From NCBI GenBank assembly GCA_937873205.1, contig CALMVO010000150.1:1-39240 (forward strand): 39,240 bases of DNA, in the 5' to 3' direction. Of the stretch, positions 18,374 through 26,633 are shown in pieces. Below the pieces are notes generated by a model. It was not told the DNA's origin, did not search any database, and was given only the letters and a program-made list of their open reading frames with translations. The stretch is from an uncultured Acetobacteraceae bacterium (GTDB taxonomy: Bacteria; Pseudomonadota; Alphaproteobacteria; Acetobacterales; Acetobacteraceae). A program made the position numbers and the translations under genes. Positions within the stretch are counted from its first letter, which is position 1, and each line of letters begins with the position of its first letter.

Positions 18374-19759
18374 ATGGCTGGTGGTATAGTTACGGTTGTT
18401 GGCGCCGGAGGCACCCACGTCAGTGTCACCGTAAACGGTGGCGGCGCCTTTACCCTTGCGCAGGCCTATGCGTCGGCGGTGAACAGCGCGACGTCGCTGT
18501 TCGCGAGCTCTGGATCGACCGGCGGGACGGTGACGCCGGCGGGCGGCTCCGCGGTGAACGAGTTCGTGGCGACCACGGGCGGCTACTACGCCTTCCCGTC
18601 GGGCTACGACCACTTCGTCACCCAGACGACCTCGGCCGTCACCATCGACGCGACCGCTGCGACCTCCGCCCAGTCGCTCAACACGCTGGTCGGCACCGGC
18701 GGGGCGACCTACCTGGCCGGCAATGAGACCAACAGCACGTTCATCGCCGGCGGCGGCAACAACGTGTTCATCAATTCGGGCACCGGCACCTACAACATCG
18801 CGACCAGCGACGGCAACGACACCATCTTCTCTGGTTCGGGCGCGACCTCCATTCAGGCCGGCACCGGCAACAACTTCGTCAGCCTCGGGTCCGGGTCCGA
18901 CACCGTCACCTCGACCGGCATCGACAAGATCTTCGCCGGGTCGGGCTCCGATACGGTCAACCTGACGGCGAGTGCGTCCACCGTATACGGCAGTTCCGGC
19001 TTCCTCACGGTGAACGACACCGGGACCGGAAATTCGATCAGCGGCGGCACCGGGATGGCCTCCATCATCGGTGGCACCGACGGCTCCTACACGCTGAGCG
19101 GCACCTCGACGGTCTTCGGCGGCACGGGCGATACCATCAGCGCATCCGGCAACACGACCGTGTTCGCGGGTGCGGGCAACCTGCTGGTCAACGACACCGG
19201 AAGCTCCTCCCTGTTCTTCGTGGGCTCGACCGGATCTGCGACCGTCAACGCAGGGTCGGCCAGCGCGCTGGTGTTCGGCGTCAACGGCACGAACCTCACC
19301 TACTCCGGTGGTGGCATCGTTGTGGCCGGCGTCGGCAACGAGACCCTCAACGGATCTGGAAGCACCCAGGGCTTCGAGGGCTTCGTCTCGAACATCGACT
19401 CGAACAAGGCGACGGGCGTCAGCATCGCCGGTGGCTCCGGTGCCGACACGCTGGTGGCCGGTCTCGGCACGCAGACGCTGTCCGGCGGCGCGGGCGCCAA
19501 CTTGTTCGTGCTGGCGAAGAACGGCACGTCCGACACGGCCAATCCGAGCGGTGCGAACATCACCATCAGCGACTTCGGCAGCTCCACGAGCAACCTGGTT
19601 GGGCTGTTCGGCTATGGTGCGGGAGAGGTCGCCACGGCTCTCGGCACCGCCGCGAACGTTGCGGGCGGCGTGCAGATCACGCTCGGCGATGGCTCGAAGG
19701 TCACGTTCACCGGCCTCACCACCACGACCCTCAACCACAACAGCTTCTTCGGCGGCTGA
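18374..19759 (+). CDS. Secreted beta-roll (RTX-like) repeat protein
   Basis: A 461-residue protein overwhelmingly made of Gly, Ser, Thr, Asn, Ala and Val with very few charged residues. Irregular repeats of the type GSGSDTVTSTG, GSGSDTVNLTA, GGTGMASIIGG and, near the end, GGSGADTLVAGL plus TLSGGAGANLFVL are related to the calcium-binding RTX nonapeptide. No Sec signal is present, as expected for type I secretion, which uses C-terminal signals; the last residues (HNSFFGG) are hydrophobic rather than a strong match to a classical one. Start at 18374 (MAGGIVTVVG) is preceded by AGGGGACGTATCC. The protein is flanked by large glycosyltransferase genes and ends in a strong terminator. Likely a surface or extracellular matrix protein, perhaps S-layer-like or a glycosylation target. 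No toxin domain is seen. Confidence 0.75.
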   Translation: MAGGIVTVVGAGGTHVSVTVNGGGAFTLAQAYASAVNSATSLFASSGSTGGTVTPAGGSAVNEFVATTGGYYAFPSGYDHFVTQTTSAVTIDATAATSAQSLNTLVGTGGATYLAGNETNSTFIAGGGNNVFINSGTGTYNIATSDGNDTIFSGSGATSIQAGTGNNFVSLGSGSDTVTSTGIDKIFAGSGSDTVNLTASASTVYGSSGFLTVNDTGTGNSISGGTGMASIIGGTDGSYTLSGTSTVFGGTGDTISASGNTTVFAGAGNLLVNDTGSSSLFFVGSTGSATVNAGSASALVFGVNGTNLTYSGGGIVVAGVGNETLNGSGSTQGFEGFVSNIDSNKATGVSIAGGSGADTLVAGLGTQTLSGGAGANLFVLAKNGTSDTANPSGANITISDFGSSTSNLVGLFGYGAGEVATALGTAANVAGGVQITLGDGSKVTFTGLTTTTLNHNSFFGG

Positions 19760-19770
19760 CGCTGCCTCTA

Positions 19771-19788
19771 CCGGGCCCTTGGGCCCGG
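19771..19788 (+). terminator. First of two hairpins after the beta-roll gene
   Basis: CCGGGCCC, two bases, GGGCCCGG: a perfect 8-bp stem 11 bases after the stop codon. It is not followed by a T run, so it probably acts together with the next hairpin or stabilises the mRNA 3' end. Confidence 0.55.
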
Positions 19789-19804
19789 ACGACAACCGTG
19801 CAAG

Positions 19805-19833
19805 AAACCGGGCCTCTGGCCCGGTTTTTTTTT
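19805..19833 (+). terminator. Rho-independent terminator after the beta-roll gene
   Basis: AAACCGGGCC, loop TCT, GGCCCGGTTT, followed by a run of T. The stem is 10 bp and the T tract is the longest in the region. It separates the beta-roll transcript from the downstream glycosyltransferase gene, whose start lies only about 20 bases later. Confidence 0.9.
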
Positions 19834-19851
19834 GGCTTCCGGCTGTTCGCG

Positions 19852-22686
19852 ATGGACCCCATGGACGGCATCCCGACTCGCCCCCCGATACCTCCCGACG
19901 ACACGCCGGAGGCTGTCCTGCGCCGGCTTCAGGCCGAATTAGACGACACGAGGGCGCTGCTCGACGCGACGCGGGCCAGCCTACGGCTGCAGGGGATGCG
20001 CGCGTCGGGACTGCAGGCCGGTCTTGACGGCGCCTTTCATCGCATGAACCAGCTGCTGCGATCCGTCTCCTGGCGCGTGACGTCGCCGCTGCGCACGACC
20101 CGGGCCCTGGCCGCCGGACGGTTGCCGAACGGCTACGGCTTCCGGCAGGCGGCGCTGCACGTCGCCGAGATCGCGCGCGACGATGGCCTCCCTGGCCTAG
20201 CCCGCCTGCTCCGCCGCACCTTGCCGCTGCCGGCGATCCGGCGCCGCCGGCCGGCCCCCGCCGTCTCGCCCGACGCCGACGGCGCGCCGCATCCCTACGC
20301 CGCGCCGATCCTGCCGAACGCGCCGCTCGTGCTCAGGCCGCAGATCCTGATCGTGGCCGAGCTCAGCATCCCGCAATGCGCCAAGTACCGGGTCTGGCAG
20401 AGGCAGGAGCTGCTCGAGAGCCTGGGCTGGCGTTGCCGCGTGCTGAGCTGGCGCGAGCTGGGCGACGTCATCACCGCGCTGCAGCTCTGCACCGAGGTCA
20501 TCTTCTACCGCGTGCCGGGCGAGCCGCCGGTGCTGGCCCTGCTGGAGGAGGCGAGGCGGCTTGGGCTCGATCCCTGGTGGGAGGTGGACGACCTCATCTT
20601 CGACGAGCCGCTCTATCGCCTGAACAGCAACCTCGCCACCCTCGACCGGCCGCTCCGCCGCCAGGTGCTGGCCGGCGTCCGCCTGTACCGCCGCGCCATG
20701 CTGGCGTGCCGCCGCACCATCGCCTCGACCGAGCGCCTGGCCGAGGCGATGCGCGACGCCGGGATCGCCGAGACGCTGGTGATCGAGAACGCGCTCGACT
20801 CCGAGACGCTGCAGGCGGCGGCGGCACTGCGGGCGGAACGGGACCGGCGTCCGGACGACCTCGACCGCGCGGTCACCATCGTCTACGGCTCCGGCACCAA
20901 GACCCACGACGCCGACTTCGCGGTCGCGGGCCCGGCCATCCTCACCCTGCTGCGGCGTCACCCCGGGCTCCGCCTGCGCATCGTCGGCGACCTCACCCTG
21001 CCGGACGGCTTCGACGCGGTACTATCGCAGGTGGACGAGATCGCCGGCACCGACTACCGCGCCTATCTTGGGCTGCTGGCCGACGCCGACATCGCGATCG
21101 CCCCGCTCGAGGACACGGTGTTCAACGATGCCAAGAGCAACATCAAGTTCCAGGAGGCGGCGATCCTGGGAGTCCCGTCGGTCTGCTCGCCGCGGCAGAC
21201 CTTTCGCGACGTCGTGGCGGCGAACGAGAATGGGTTGCTTGCCGCTACCGCCGCCGAGTGGGAGGAGGCGCTGGAGCGGCTGGTGCTGGACCCGTCGCTG
21301 CGCCGCAGGCTGGGACAGCGCGCCCTGGAGGACGTGCTGGAGCGCTATGCGCCGGAGCGGATCGCGCGCCTGCAGGTGGCCGCCGTCGCCGGCCGGCCGG
21401 TTACGCGGCCGCGAGACCGGCTGCGCGTGCTCGCCGCCAACATCTTCTTCGCGCCGCAGAGCTTCGGCGGCGCCACTGTCGTGGCGCAGGAGATGGCAGC
21501 TCGGCTGCAGGCGGCGGACGATCTCGAGCTGTGCGCGTTCACCTCGCGGCCCTCGTTGCCGGACCGTCCGGGCTCGCTGCTGCGCTATGACTGGCAGGGC
21601 ATACCGGTGTTCGCCAGCAGCCTGTCGCCGCCCAGCGACCAGGTGGTGCAGCTCGACAACCCGGCGATGGTCGAGACCTTCGGGCTGCTGCTCGACGCGC
21701 TGCAGCCGGACATGGTGCACGCCCACTCGATCCAGGGCTTCGGCGCGCCGATCCTGCGGCTGTGCCAGGAGCGCGGCATCCCCTACGTGGTGACGCTGCA
21801 CGACGCCTGGTGGCTCTGCGACCGCCAGTTCATGGTCCGCGCCGACAACCGCTACTGCCACCAGACCCGGATCGATCTCCGCGTCTGCCAGAACTGCGTC
21901 CCGCACGCGCGCCATCTCGACCTGCGCATGCGGATCATGATGGGCGCGCTGGCCGGCGCCAGCCTGCTGCTCTCGCCGAGCGAGTCGCATCGGCGCCTCT
22001 ACCTCGCCAACGGCATCGAGCCTGAGCGGATCCGCGTCAACCGCAACGGCATCCGCCTGCCGCAGCGCCCGCACCGGGTGCGCGTGCCGGGCAGCCGGGT
22101 GCGGTTCGGGTTCGTTGCGGGTGCGGAGGCGATCAAGGGGTTCCAGCTGATCAGGGAGACGTTCGAGAGCCTGGAGCTGTCCGATTGGGAGCTGGTGCTG
22201 GTCGACAACACGCTGAACCTCGGCTTCCGTTCGATCGACGTGCGGCACTGGAAGGTTGCCGGCACCGTTACCGTGGTGCCGGCCTACACCCAGGACGGTC
22301 TCGACGACTTCTTCGACCGCCTCGACGTCCTGCTGTTCCCGTCGCAATGGAAGGAGAGCTTCGGCCTCAGCGTGCGCGAGGCGCTGGCCCGCGACGTTTG
22401 GGTGATCGCGACCGAGGATGGCGGCCAGGCCGACGAGATCGAGGACGGCACCAACGGCCGGCTGATCCCGATGGACGGCAGGGCGGACGGGCTGACCGAC
22501 GCCGTGACCGAGCTGCTGCTGGCGCCGCAGCGGCTCGACGGCTACCGCAATCCGCGGGCCGGCCGGATTGCCTCCTACGACAGCCAGGCGGTCGAGCTCG
22601 CGGCGCTGTTGCGCTCAGTGGTCAGACCCGCCGCACCCCGCCCCGCCACGCCGGTATCGGCAGCGACTCCGGCCAGTCCCGGCTGA
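19852..22686 (+). CDS. Double GT4-type glycosyltransferase with N-terminal coiled coil
   Basis: A 944-residue protein. An N-terminal coiled coil (about residues 20-45) leads to SWRVTSPLRTTRAL, the same kind of segment as in the 14507-18037 protein. Then come two GT-B units: about 160-500 (VAELSIPQCAKYRVW, VDDLIFDEPLY, KSNIKFQEAAILG) and about 520-915 (FGGATVVAQEMA, HAHSIQGFG, HDAWWLCDRQF, LLFPSQWKESFGLSVREAL). The second unit's FPSQWKESFGLSVREAL is the sugar-nucleotide-binding EX7E-type region of GT4 enzymes. It has four cysteines around residues 670-685 (CHQTRIDLRVCQNC) that could be a structural metal or disulfide site. Start at 19852 is chosen because an upstream GTG lies inside the terminator. 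The 3' end overlaps the convergent gene by 65 bases. Confidence 0.82.
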   Translation: MDPMDGIPTRPPIPPDDTPEAVLRRLQAELDDTRALLDATRASLRLQGMRASGLQAGLDGAFHRMNQLLRSVSWRVTSPLRTTRALAAGRLPNGYGFRQAALHVAEIARDDGLPGLARLLRRTLPLPAIRRRRPAPAVSPDADGAPHPYAAPILPNAPLVLRPQILIVAELSIPQCAKYRVWQRQELLESLGWRCRVLSWRELGDVITALQLCTEVIFYRVPGEPPVLALLEEARRLGLDPWWEVDDLIFDEPLYRLNSNLATLDRPLRRQVLAGVRLYRRAMLACRRTIASTERLAEAMRDAGIAETLVIENALDSETLQAAAALRAERDRRPDDLDRAVTIVYGSGTKTHDADFAVAGPAILTLLRRHPGLRLRIVGDLTLPDGFDAVLSQVDEIAGTDYRAYLGLLADADIAIAPLEDTVFNDAKSNIKFQEAAILGVPSVCSPRQTFRDVVAANENGLLAATAAEWEEALERLVLDPSLRRRLGQRALEDVLERYAPERIARLQVAAVAGRPVTRPRDRLRVLAANIFFAPQSFGGATVVAQEMAARLQAADDLELCAFTSRPSLPDRPGSLLRYDWQGIPVFASSLSPPSDQVVQLDNPAMVETFGLLLDALQPDMVHAHSIQGFGAPILRLCQERGIPYVVTLHDAWWLCDRQFMVRADNRYCHQTRIDLRVCQNCVPHARHLDLRMRIMMGALAGASLLLSPSESHRRLYLANGIEPERIRVNRNGIRLPQRPHRVRVPGSRVRFGFVAGAEAIKGFQLIRETFESLELSDWELVLVDNTLNLGFRSIDVRHWKVAGTVTVVPAYTQDGLDDFFDRLDVLLFPSQWKESFGLSVREALARDVWVIATEDGGQADEIEDGTNGRLIPMDGRADGLTDAVTELLLAPQRLDGYRNPRAGRIASYDSQAVELAALLRSVVRPAAPRPATPVSAATPASPG

Positions 22687-23527
22687 TCAGCGCCTGCAGC
22701 AGGCGCATCCGCAGGCTCTGGCGCGGCATGGGCGCCGCGTACATCCCCCCGTCGCCCAGATGCGCGTCGATCGCCGAGACCGGCAGCAGCGTCTGCGCCG
22801 TCACCATGCGGCGCCAATGGCCGATCCAAGCGATCGCCGTCGGGTTGTCGCGCAGCAGCTCGATCTTGATGAATGGCACCGCACCCGACCGCAGCACCGA
22901 CAGGAAGTCGAGATGCATGGCGTTGCCCGGCACCAGCCGGCGCAGCCGTCCGGTTGGCTGCCGCCAGCGCGCGTCCCAGCGCAGGCCTTCGGCGCGGATC
23001 GCGGCGCCGAGTCCGAGCTCGCCGTGGACGATCACCTCCGGCTTGGTCATGGCGACGAACGGCAGATGCCGCACGCGGGCGATGGCGGGTGCGGCGTAGG
23101 CGGCGGCCGTGAAGCACAGGAACCAGGACTGCAGGTGCCAGGCCCCTTCCCGCGACTCCACCATGCCCCAGACGTCGGCGGCGCCGGACGACATCGTAGC
23201 GAAGATCGGCGTCAGTGGCTGCAACGGACCAAAGACGCTGTCGTTGGCAAGCAGGATGGTGTCGGCGCCGACGGCGCAGCCCGCGGCGTCTAGGTCCGCC
23301 CACGCGCCGAAATCGAGGCCGCGATTGAGGCGGAAATGCGGAACGACGCCCAGCCGGTCGAGCAGCTTGCGATCCGCATCGTGCAGCCGGTCCATGCCGG
23401 AAAGCGCGATGTGGGTGGAAAAACCGCTCCGGTGCAGCTCATGCAGATAATGTGCGACGTGTGGAGCGATCCGTCCCCCGAGGTCGTAATGGGCGAACAG
23501 GCAGACACGTCTGTCTTGCTTTTGCAC
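22622..23527 (-). CDS. RgpF-like rhamnan synthesis protein (glycosyltransferase-associated)
   Basis: A 301-residue protein that begins MQKQDRRVCLFAHYDLGG and shows the rhamnan-synthesis F pattern: ALSGMDRLH, RLNRGLDFGAWADL, LLANDSVFGPL and SREGAWHLQSWFLCF. It is a nucleotide-sugar enzyme or polymerising factor of the RgpF family (PF05045-type). Rhamnose-containing polysaccharide is suggested, and this agrees with the rhamnose-type epimerase-like gene at the left end, though the two are not adjacent. The gene is convergent with the double glycosyltransferase and shares 65 bases with it. Its start at 23527 is the ATG closest to the conserved N-terminus. Confidence 0.8.
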   Translation of the reverse strand: MQKQDRRVCLFAHYDLGGRIAPHVAHYLHELHRSGFSTHIALSGMDRLHDADRKLLDRLGVVPHFRLNRGLDFGAWADLDAAGCAVGADTILLANDSVFGPLQPLTPIFATMSSGAADVWGMVESREGAWHLQSWFLCFTAAAYAAPAIARVRHLPFVAMTKPEVIVHGELGLGAAIRAEGLRWDARWRQPTGRLRRLVPGNAMHLDFLSVLRSGAVPFIKIELLRDNPTAIAWIGHWRRMVTAQTLLPVSAIDAHLGDGGMYAAPMPRQSLRMRLLQALISRDWPESLPIPAWRGGVRRV

Positions 23528-23748
23528 GATCGGTAACCTGCAGGTAATCTCACGGCCAGTAATCGAGATCAGTGGACGCGACGCCAGCCTTGCAGTGCTG
23601 TCAAGGCAGGATGCCGACCCGGGATTGTCTTAGCACTTGGCGCCGGCGGGATTATCGGGCTAGAAGCCGTTACGGCATCGGGTCGCACAGAAACTTCACG
23701 ACTGGGCCTTCGATGTCCCGGCAATTCCAACAGGAGCACCCCTTTTCT

Positions 23749-24018
23749 ATGAGCAAGGCCTTCATTGCGAGCGTCATCCAGGATTCCGTCGAGTGCACGG
23801 GCGTCGCCGCCAACCAGGCGGCGGCGGACCTGATCGCCGCGATCGTGCGCGAGATGAAGAAGGAGGGCGGGTTCACCCTGCCGTCGTTCGGCACCTTCAC
23901 GGTGCGCAAGACCAAGGCGCGCAAGGCACTCAACCCGCGCACCGGCGAGCCGGTGAAGGTGAAGGCCGGCAAGACGGTGCGTTTCAAGGCGAGCCCGAAT
24001 CTCAAGAAAGCAGTCTGA
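23749..24018 (+). CDS. HU-family DNA-binding protein
   Basis: An 89-residue HU-type histone-like protein that starts MSKAFIASVIQDSVECTGV. It has the HU core: GGFTLPSFGTFTVRKTKARK, which contains the GxFxxxxRxxRxGRNPxTG-like DNA-binding arm, here read as FTVRKTKARKALNPRTGEPV. A ribosome-binding AGGAG lies about ten bases before the ATG at 23749; upstream in-frame starts would add residues that do not fit the family. Role: DNA bending and nucleoid structure. Followed by a hairpin and, on the other strand, tRNA-Gln. Confidence 0.9.
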   Translation: MSKAFIASVIQDSVECTGVAANQAAADLIAAIVREMKKEGGFTLPSFGTFTVRKTKARKALNPRTGEPVKVKAGKTVRFKASPNLKKAV

Positions 24019-24036
24019 CCAAGGTTTCGTCCGGTT

Positions 24037-24067
24037 CTGGCTCGCCGGTCTCGTCCGGCCGAGCCAG
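24037..24067 (+). terminator. Stem-loop after the HU gene
   Basis: CTGGCTCGCCGG, six bases, CCGGCCGAGCCAG: about 12 pairs with one bulge, 19 bases after the stop. There is no T run after it, so termination could be Rho-assisted or the structure may only protect the mRNA. Confidence 0.45.
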
Positions 24068-24156
24068 TGTCCGCGGCGGACCATGAATGCTCGCCTGATC
24101 TCGAGATCCTTCGTCACGTGCGCAGCGTCTCGTCGCGGACGGTGAGATGATGGGCT

Positions 24157-24231
24157 TGGCTGGGGCGGGAGGATTCGAACCTCCGCATGGCGGAATCAAA
24201 ATCCGCTGCCTTACCACTTGGCGACGCCCCA
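24157..24231 (-). tRNA. tRNA-Gln (anticodon UUG), with encoded CCA
   Basis: On the minus strand the cloverleaf reads: acceptor TGGGGCG pairing with CGCCCCA, D arm GCC/GGC, anticodon stem GCGGA/TCCGC around loop TTTTGAT with anticodon TTG, and T arm GGAGG TTCGAAT CCTCC. The discriminator base is G and CCA is encoded (24159-24157). TTG is the glutamine anticodon. Confidence 0.95.
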
Positions 24232-24306
24232 ATCGGCGGCGGCCCTAGATAGGATCAGCCGTCACCGCGGTAAAGGGCCGCCGGCGGGACCGTGCCGGCC
24301 AGCTTC

Positions 24307-24957
24307 TCACATCATCGGGTCGACCACGCCCGGATCCGGTTCCGGCACGTCCGCCGGCGTGACGTCCACGACGTCCTCGCCGGCCGGCTCCCGACTCAGC
24401 ATGCGGCCCAGCCGTTCGGCACGGTCGAGCGCCTTGTCGAGGGCCGCCATCGTCGTGGACAGGTCGGCGCTGTCATCGCCGTCCCAGGCCCGCACCGTCT
24501 GCAGCCAGACCGCCACCAGCCCGCCCGCCCGCACCCGGCCCATCAGCCCGGTGGTGTCGACGCCGGCGGCCTGCGCCACCCAATCCATGCTGACGGCGGT
24601 GGCATTGCCCAGCACCAGCGCCAGCAGCGGATCGAGCGGCAGCGCCCGCAGCACCGCGCGGACCCCGCCGCGATATTGCTGCAGCACGTCGATCCGGCGC
24701 ATCAACAGGTCGAACAGCCTCTCGCGTATGCTGCCCGCCGAGCCGTCATCGACCAGCGCCGCCCGGTCGGCCAGCATGCCGAGGCGCAACAGCACCGTGG
24801 CGGGCACCGGGAACCGCATCCGCGCCTCGTCGAGCGGCAGCCCGGCCGCCCGTGCCGCCTCGGCCACCGCGACGCCGCGCCAGCCCACCGCCTCGGCGCG
24901 GGCCATGGCGGCCTGGATGAGAGCGGAGTCGAATTGTCCCTGGTCCATGGTCGCCAT
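24307..24957 (-). CDS. COQ9-family protein (ubiquinone biosynthesis)
   Basis: A 216-residue all-alpha protein with an N-terminal TetR-like helical part (FDSALIQAAMARAEAVGWRGVAV, AEAARAAGLPLDEARMRFP) and the COQ9 core (VDDGSAGSIRERLFDLLMRRIDVLQQYRGG region) with an acidic, Pro-rich tail. COQ9 binds lipid and helps deliver ubiquinone intermediates to the COQ7-type hydroxylase. The start is either ATG 24957 or 24948; the first is used. Its neighbours on the same strand are proC, a YbjN-domain gene and ubiK, so two ubiquinone-pathway accessory proteins lie in one likely transcription unit. The initial helical part might be misread as a TetR regulator. Confidence 0.82.
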   Translation of the reverse strand: MATMDQGQFDSALIQAAMARAEAVGWRGVAVAEAARAAGLPLDEARMRFPVPATVLLRLGMLADRAALVDDGSAGSIRERLFDLLMRRIDVLQQYRGGVRAVLRALPLDPLLALVLGNATAVSMDWVAQAAGVDTTGLMGRVRAGGLVAVWLQTVRAWDGDDSADLSTTMAALDKALDRAERLGRMLSREPAGEDVVDVTPADVPEPDPGVVDPMM

Positions 24958-25019
24958 CCCGATCTGGCCGCCCGCCCTATGTCGTACGCCGCATGCCCCG
25001 GGGGATGGGCGAGGCGGCG

Positions 25020-25820
25020 TCAGCTTGCAAGGGCCCGCGAGCGTGTTGTCCCCGCCGCCACCGCCCGGCGCAGGAGGTCGGGCCAGGCGGCTTCGTCCAT
25101 CAGCACCGCGAGCGCGGCTTCGGTGGTGCCGGCGGGACTGGTGACTGCGCGCCGCAGCGACGCCGCATCCTCGTCCGATGCGGCCAGCAACGCGCCGGCG
25201 CCTGCCACGGTCTCCCGCGCCAGCCGGCGGGCGAGGGCCGGCGGCAGCCCCTGCGCCGCGCCGGCCTGCTCCAGCAGCTCGGCCAACAGGAACACGTAGG
25301 CGGGCCCGCTGCCGGAGACCGCGGTGACCGGGTCGAGCAGCGCCTCGTCCTCGGTCCAGGCCAGGCTGCCGGCCGCCTGCAGCAGCCGCGTACACAGCGC
25401 CCGCCGCGTCGCGTCGACGCCGGGCTCCGCGACCGCCACCGAGATGCCGCGGCCGATCGCGGCCGGGGTGTTGGGCATCGCGCGCACGATGGCCCCGGCG
25501 TCCGGCAGCGCCGTGCGCAGGTTAACAAGCGTGCGTCCGGCCATGATCGACAGCACGGTCGCCTCCCGCGTCCACGGTGCCACCGCCTGCATCGCCTGGT
25601 CGGCTCGCTGCGGCTTCACCGCCAGCACCACCGCGGCCGGTCGAAAATCCTCCGGCAGCGCCGAGATGTCGGCCACCGCGTGATGCGGTCCCGGCGGCGC
25701 GGTCCCGGCCGGATCGATCACCATCGAGGGCGACAGCCCGTCCGCCTGCCAGCCGGCCAGCAGCGCGCTGCCCATGCGGCCGCAGCCGACCAGGAGGATG
25801 GGGGGAATCAAGCCTGTCAT
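25020..25820 (-). CDS. proC: Pyrroline-5-carboxylate reductase
   Basis: A 266-residue enzyme, usual family length, that catalyses the last step of proline synthesis: NAD(P)H-dependent reduction of 1-pyrroline-5-carboxylate. Rossmann motif LVGCGRMGSALLAG near residues 10-23; further conserved blocks VLAVKPQ, MPNTPAAIGRGIS and AVSGSGPAYVFLLAE. The C-terminal helical dimerisation domain carries RLARETVAGAGALLAAS and TSPAGTTEAAL. The ATG at 25820 is preceded by the hairpin repeat at 25826-25945, which puts a potential structure right over the ribosome-binding region. Confidence 0.93.
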   Translation of the reverse strand: MTGLIPPILLVGCGRMGSALLAGWQADGLSPSMVIDPAGTAPPGPHHAVADISALPEDFRPAAVVLAVKPQRADQAMQAVAPWTREATVLSIMAGRTLVNLRTALPDAGAIVRAMPNTPAAIGRGISVAVAEPGVDATRRALCTRLLQAAGSLAWTEDEALLDPVTAVSGSGPAYVFLLAELLEQAGAAQGLPPALARRLARETVAGAGALLAASDEDAASLRRAVTSPAGTTEAALAVLMDEAAWPDLLRRAVAAGTTRSRALAS

Positions 25821-25825
25821 CAGGG

Positions 25826-25945
25826 AAGGCCAGGGGCTCTGCCCCTGGACCCCGCCAAGGGCGGAGCCCTTGGAACCCGATTCTCAAGTGAGGGAGTCCA
25901 AAGGCTCCGCCTCTGGTGGGGTCCAGGGGCGAAGCCCTTGGCCTT
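25826..25945. repeat. Four-hairpin repeat cassette between ybjN-like gene and proC
   Basis: About 120 bp made of four consecutive hairpins. The first is CCAGGGGC tct GCCCCTGG and the second CCAAGGGC gga GCCCTTGG. The third and fourth (around TCCAAAGGCTCCGCCTCTGG and CCAGGGGCGAAGCCCTTGG) are less perfect. The outer flanks AAGGCC and GGCCTT are inverted. Left end is five bases from the proC start codon; right end is about eight bases from the YbjN-domain gene's stop. Confidence 0.9.
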
Positions 25946-25952
25946 CATCTCA

Positions 25953-26456
25953 TTACGCCTCGCCGGCGCATTCCAGCATCGCGCACTCCAGCGCTTCGGT
26001 CGGCGACTTGCCGCCCCAGAGCACGAACTGGAACGCCGGATAGAACCGCTCGCACTCGGTGAGCGCGATGTCGATCATGTCCTCCAGGCTCTCCACGGAG
26101 GCACCCGGTGCGCCGCGCAGCAGCACCGAGTGACGGAACAGCGGCATGCCATCGTCCGGGTCCATGCCGAAATGGCCGATCCACAGCCGCTCGTTGGCCA
26201 GCGCCAGCAGCTCGAACAGGTTGCGGCGCTGCGCGCTCGGGACCTTGAGGTCGAACGCGCAGGTGAAGTGCATGGCGCTGATCTCGCGCGACCAGGAAAA
26301 GTAGAGCCCGTAGTCGCACCATTTGCCGGGCGCTTCGGCCGCCATCTCGGTGTCGGTGCGGCGGTCGAACGCCCATTCGTAGCCGCCGACGATCTGTTCC
26401 ATGACGTCGAGCGGGTTGGTGGCGAGCTGCGGGGTGTGCTGATCGAGAGCAGGCAT
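25953..26456 (-). CDS. YbjN-domain protein
   Basis: A 167-residue protein starting MPALDQHTPQLATNPLDVME. It matches the YbjN-type fold, an alpha/beta domain related to type III secretion chaperones: DTEMAAEAPGKWCDYGLYFSW, then FELLALANERLWIGHFGMDPDDG and LWGGKSPTEAL. YbjN-like proteins are regulatory or stress-linked; the precise role is unknown. It lies between ubiK (177 bases upstream) and proC, in the same orientation, an arrangement consistent with one unit interrupted by the repeat cassette. Confidence 0.82.
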   Translation of the reverse strand: MPALDQHTPQLATNPLDVMEQIVGGYEWAFDRRTDTEMAAEAPGKWCDYGLYFSWSREISAMHFTCAFDLKVPSAQRRNLFELLALANERLWIGHFGMDPDDGMPLFRHSVLLRGAPGASVESLEDMIDIALTECERFYPAFQFVLWGGKSPTEALECAMLECAGEA

Positions 26457-26633
26457 GCGGGGCTCCCCCATCGGAAGGGTGTCCGGCCGAGCCGGGCCCT
26501 TCGTGTCTGCAAATCCGGCGCCACCCCGTCGGCGCGCCGCGCGGCGAGGGGTCGAGCCCCAAAACGAGCGTATGGGCAGCACCGCAGGCCCGCAAGGGAG
26601 CGGCATGCCGACGACAGGCGCCTTGGGACCGCC

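Noticed and set aside
18374-19759. RTX toxin or hemolysin
   Set aside because: Only degenerate calcium-binding-like repeats are visible, with no toxin, lipase or protease domain and no adjacent type I secretion genes.
19798-19851. Upstream GTG start of the double glycosyltransferase
   Set aside because: It would translate the rho-independent terminator hairpin; the ATG at 19852 is the better start.
24700-24957. TetR-family regulator
   Set aside because: The helical N-terminus resembles TetR, but the middle matches COQ9 and the locus is ubiquinone-related.
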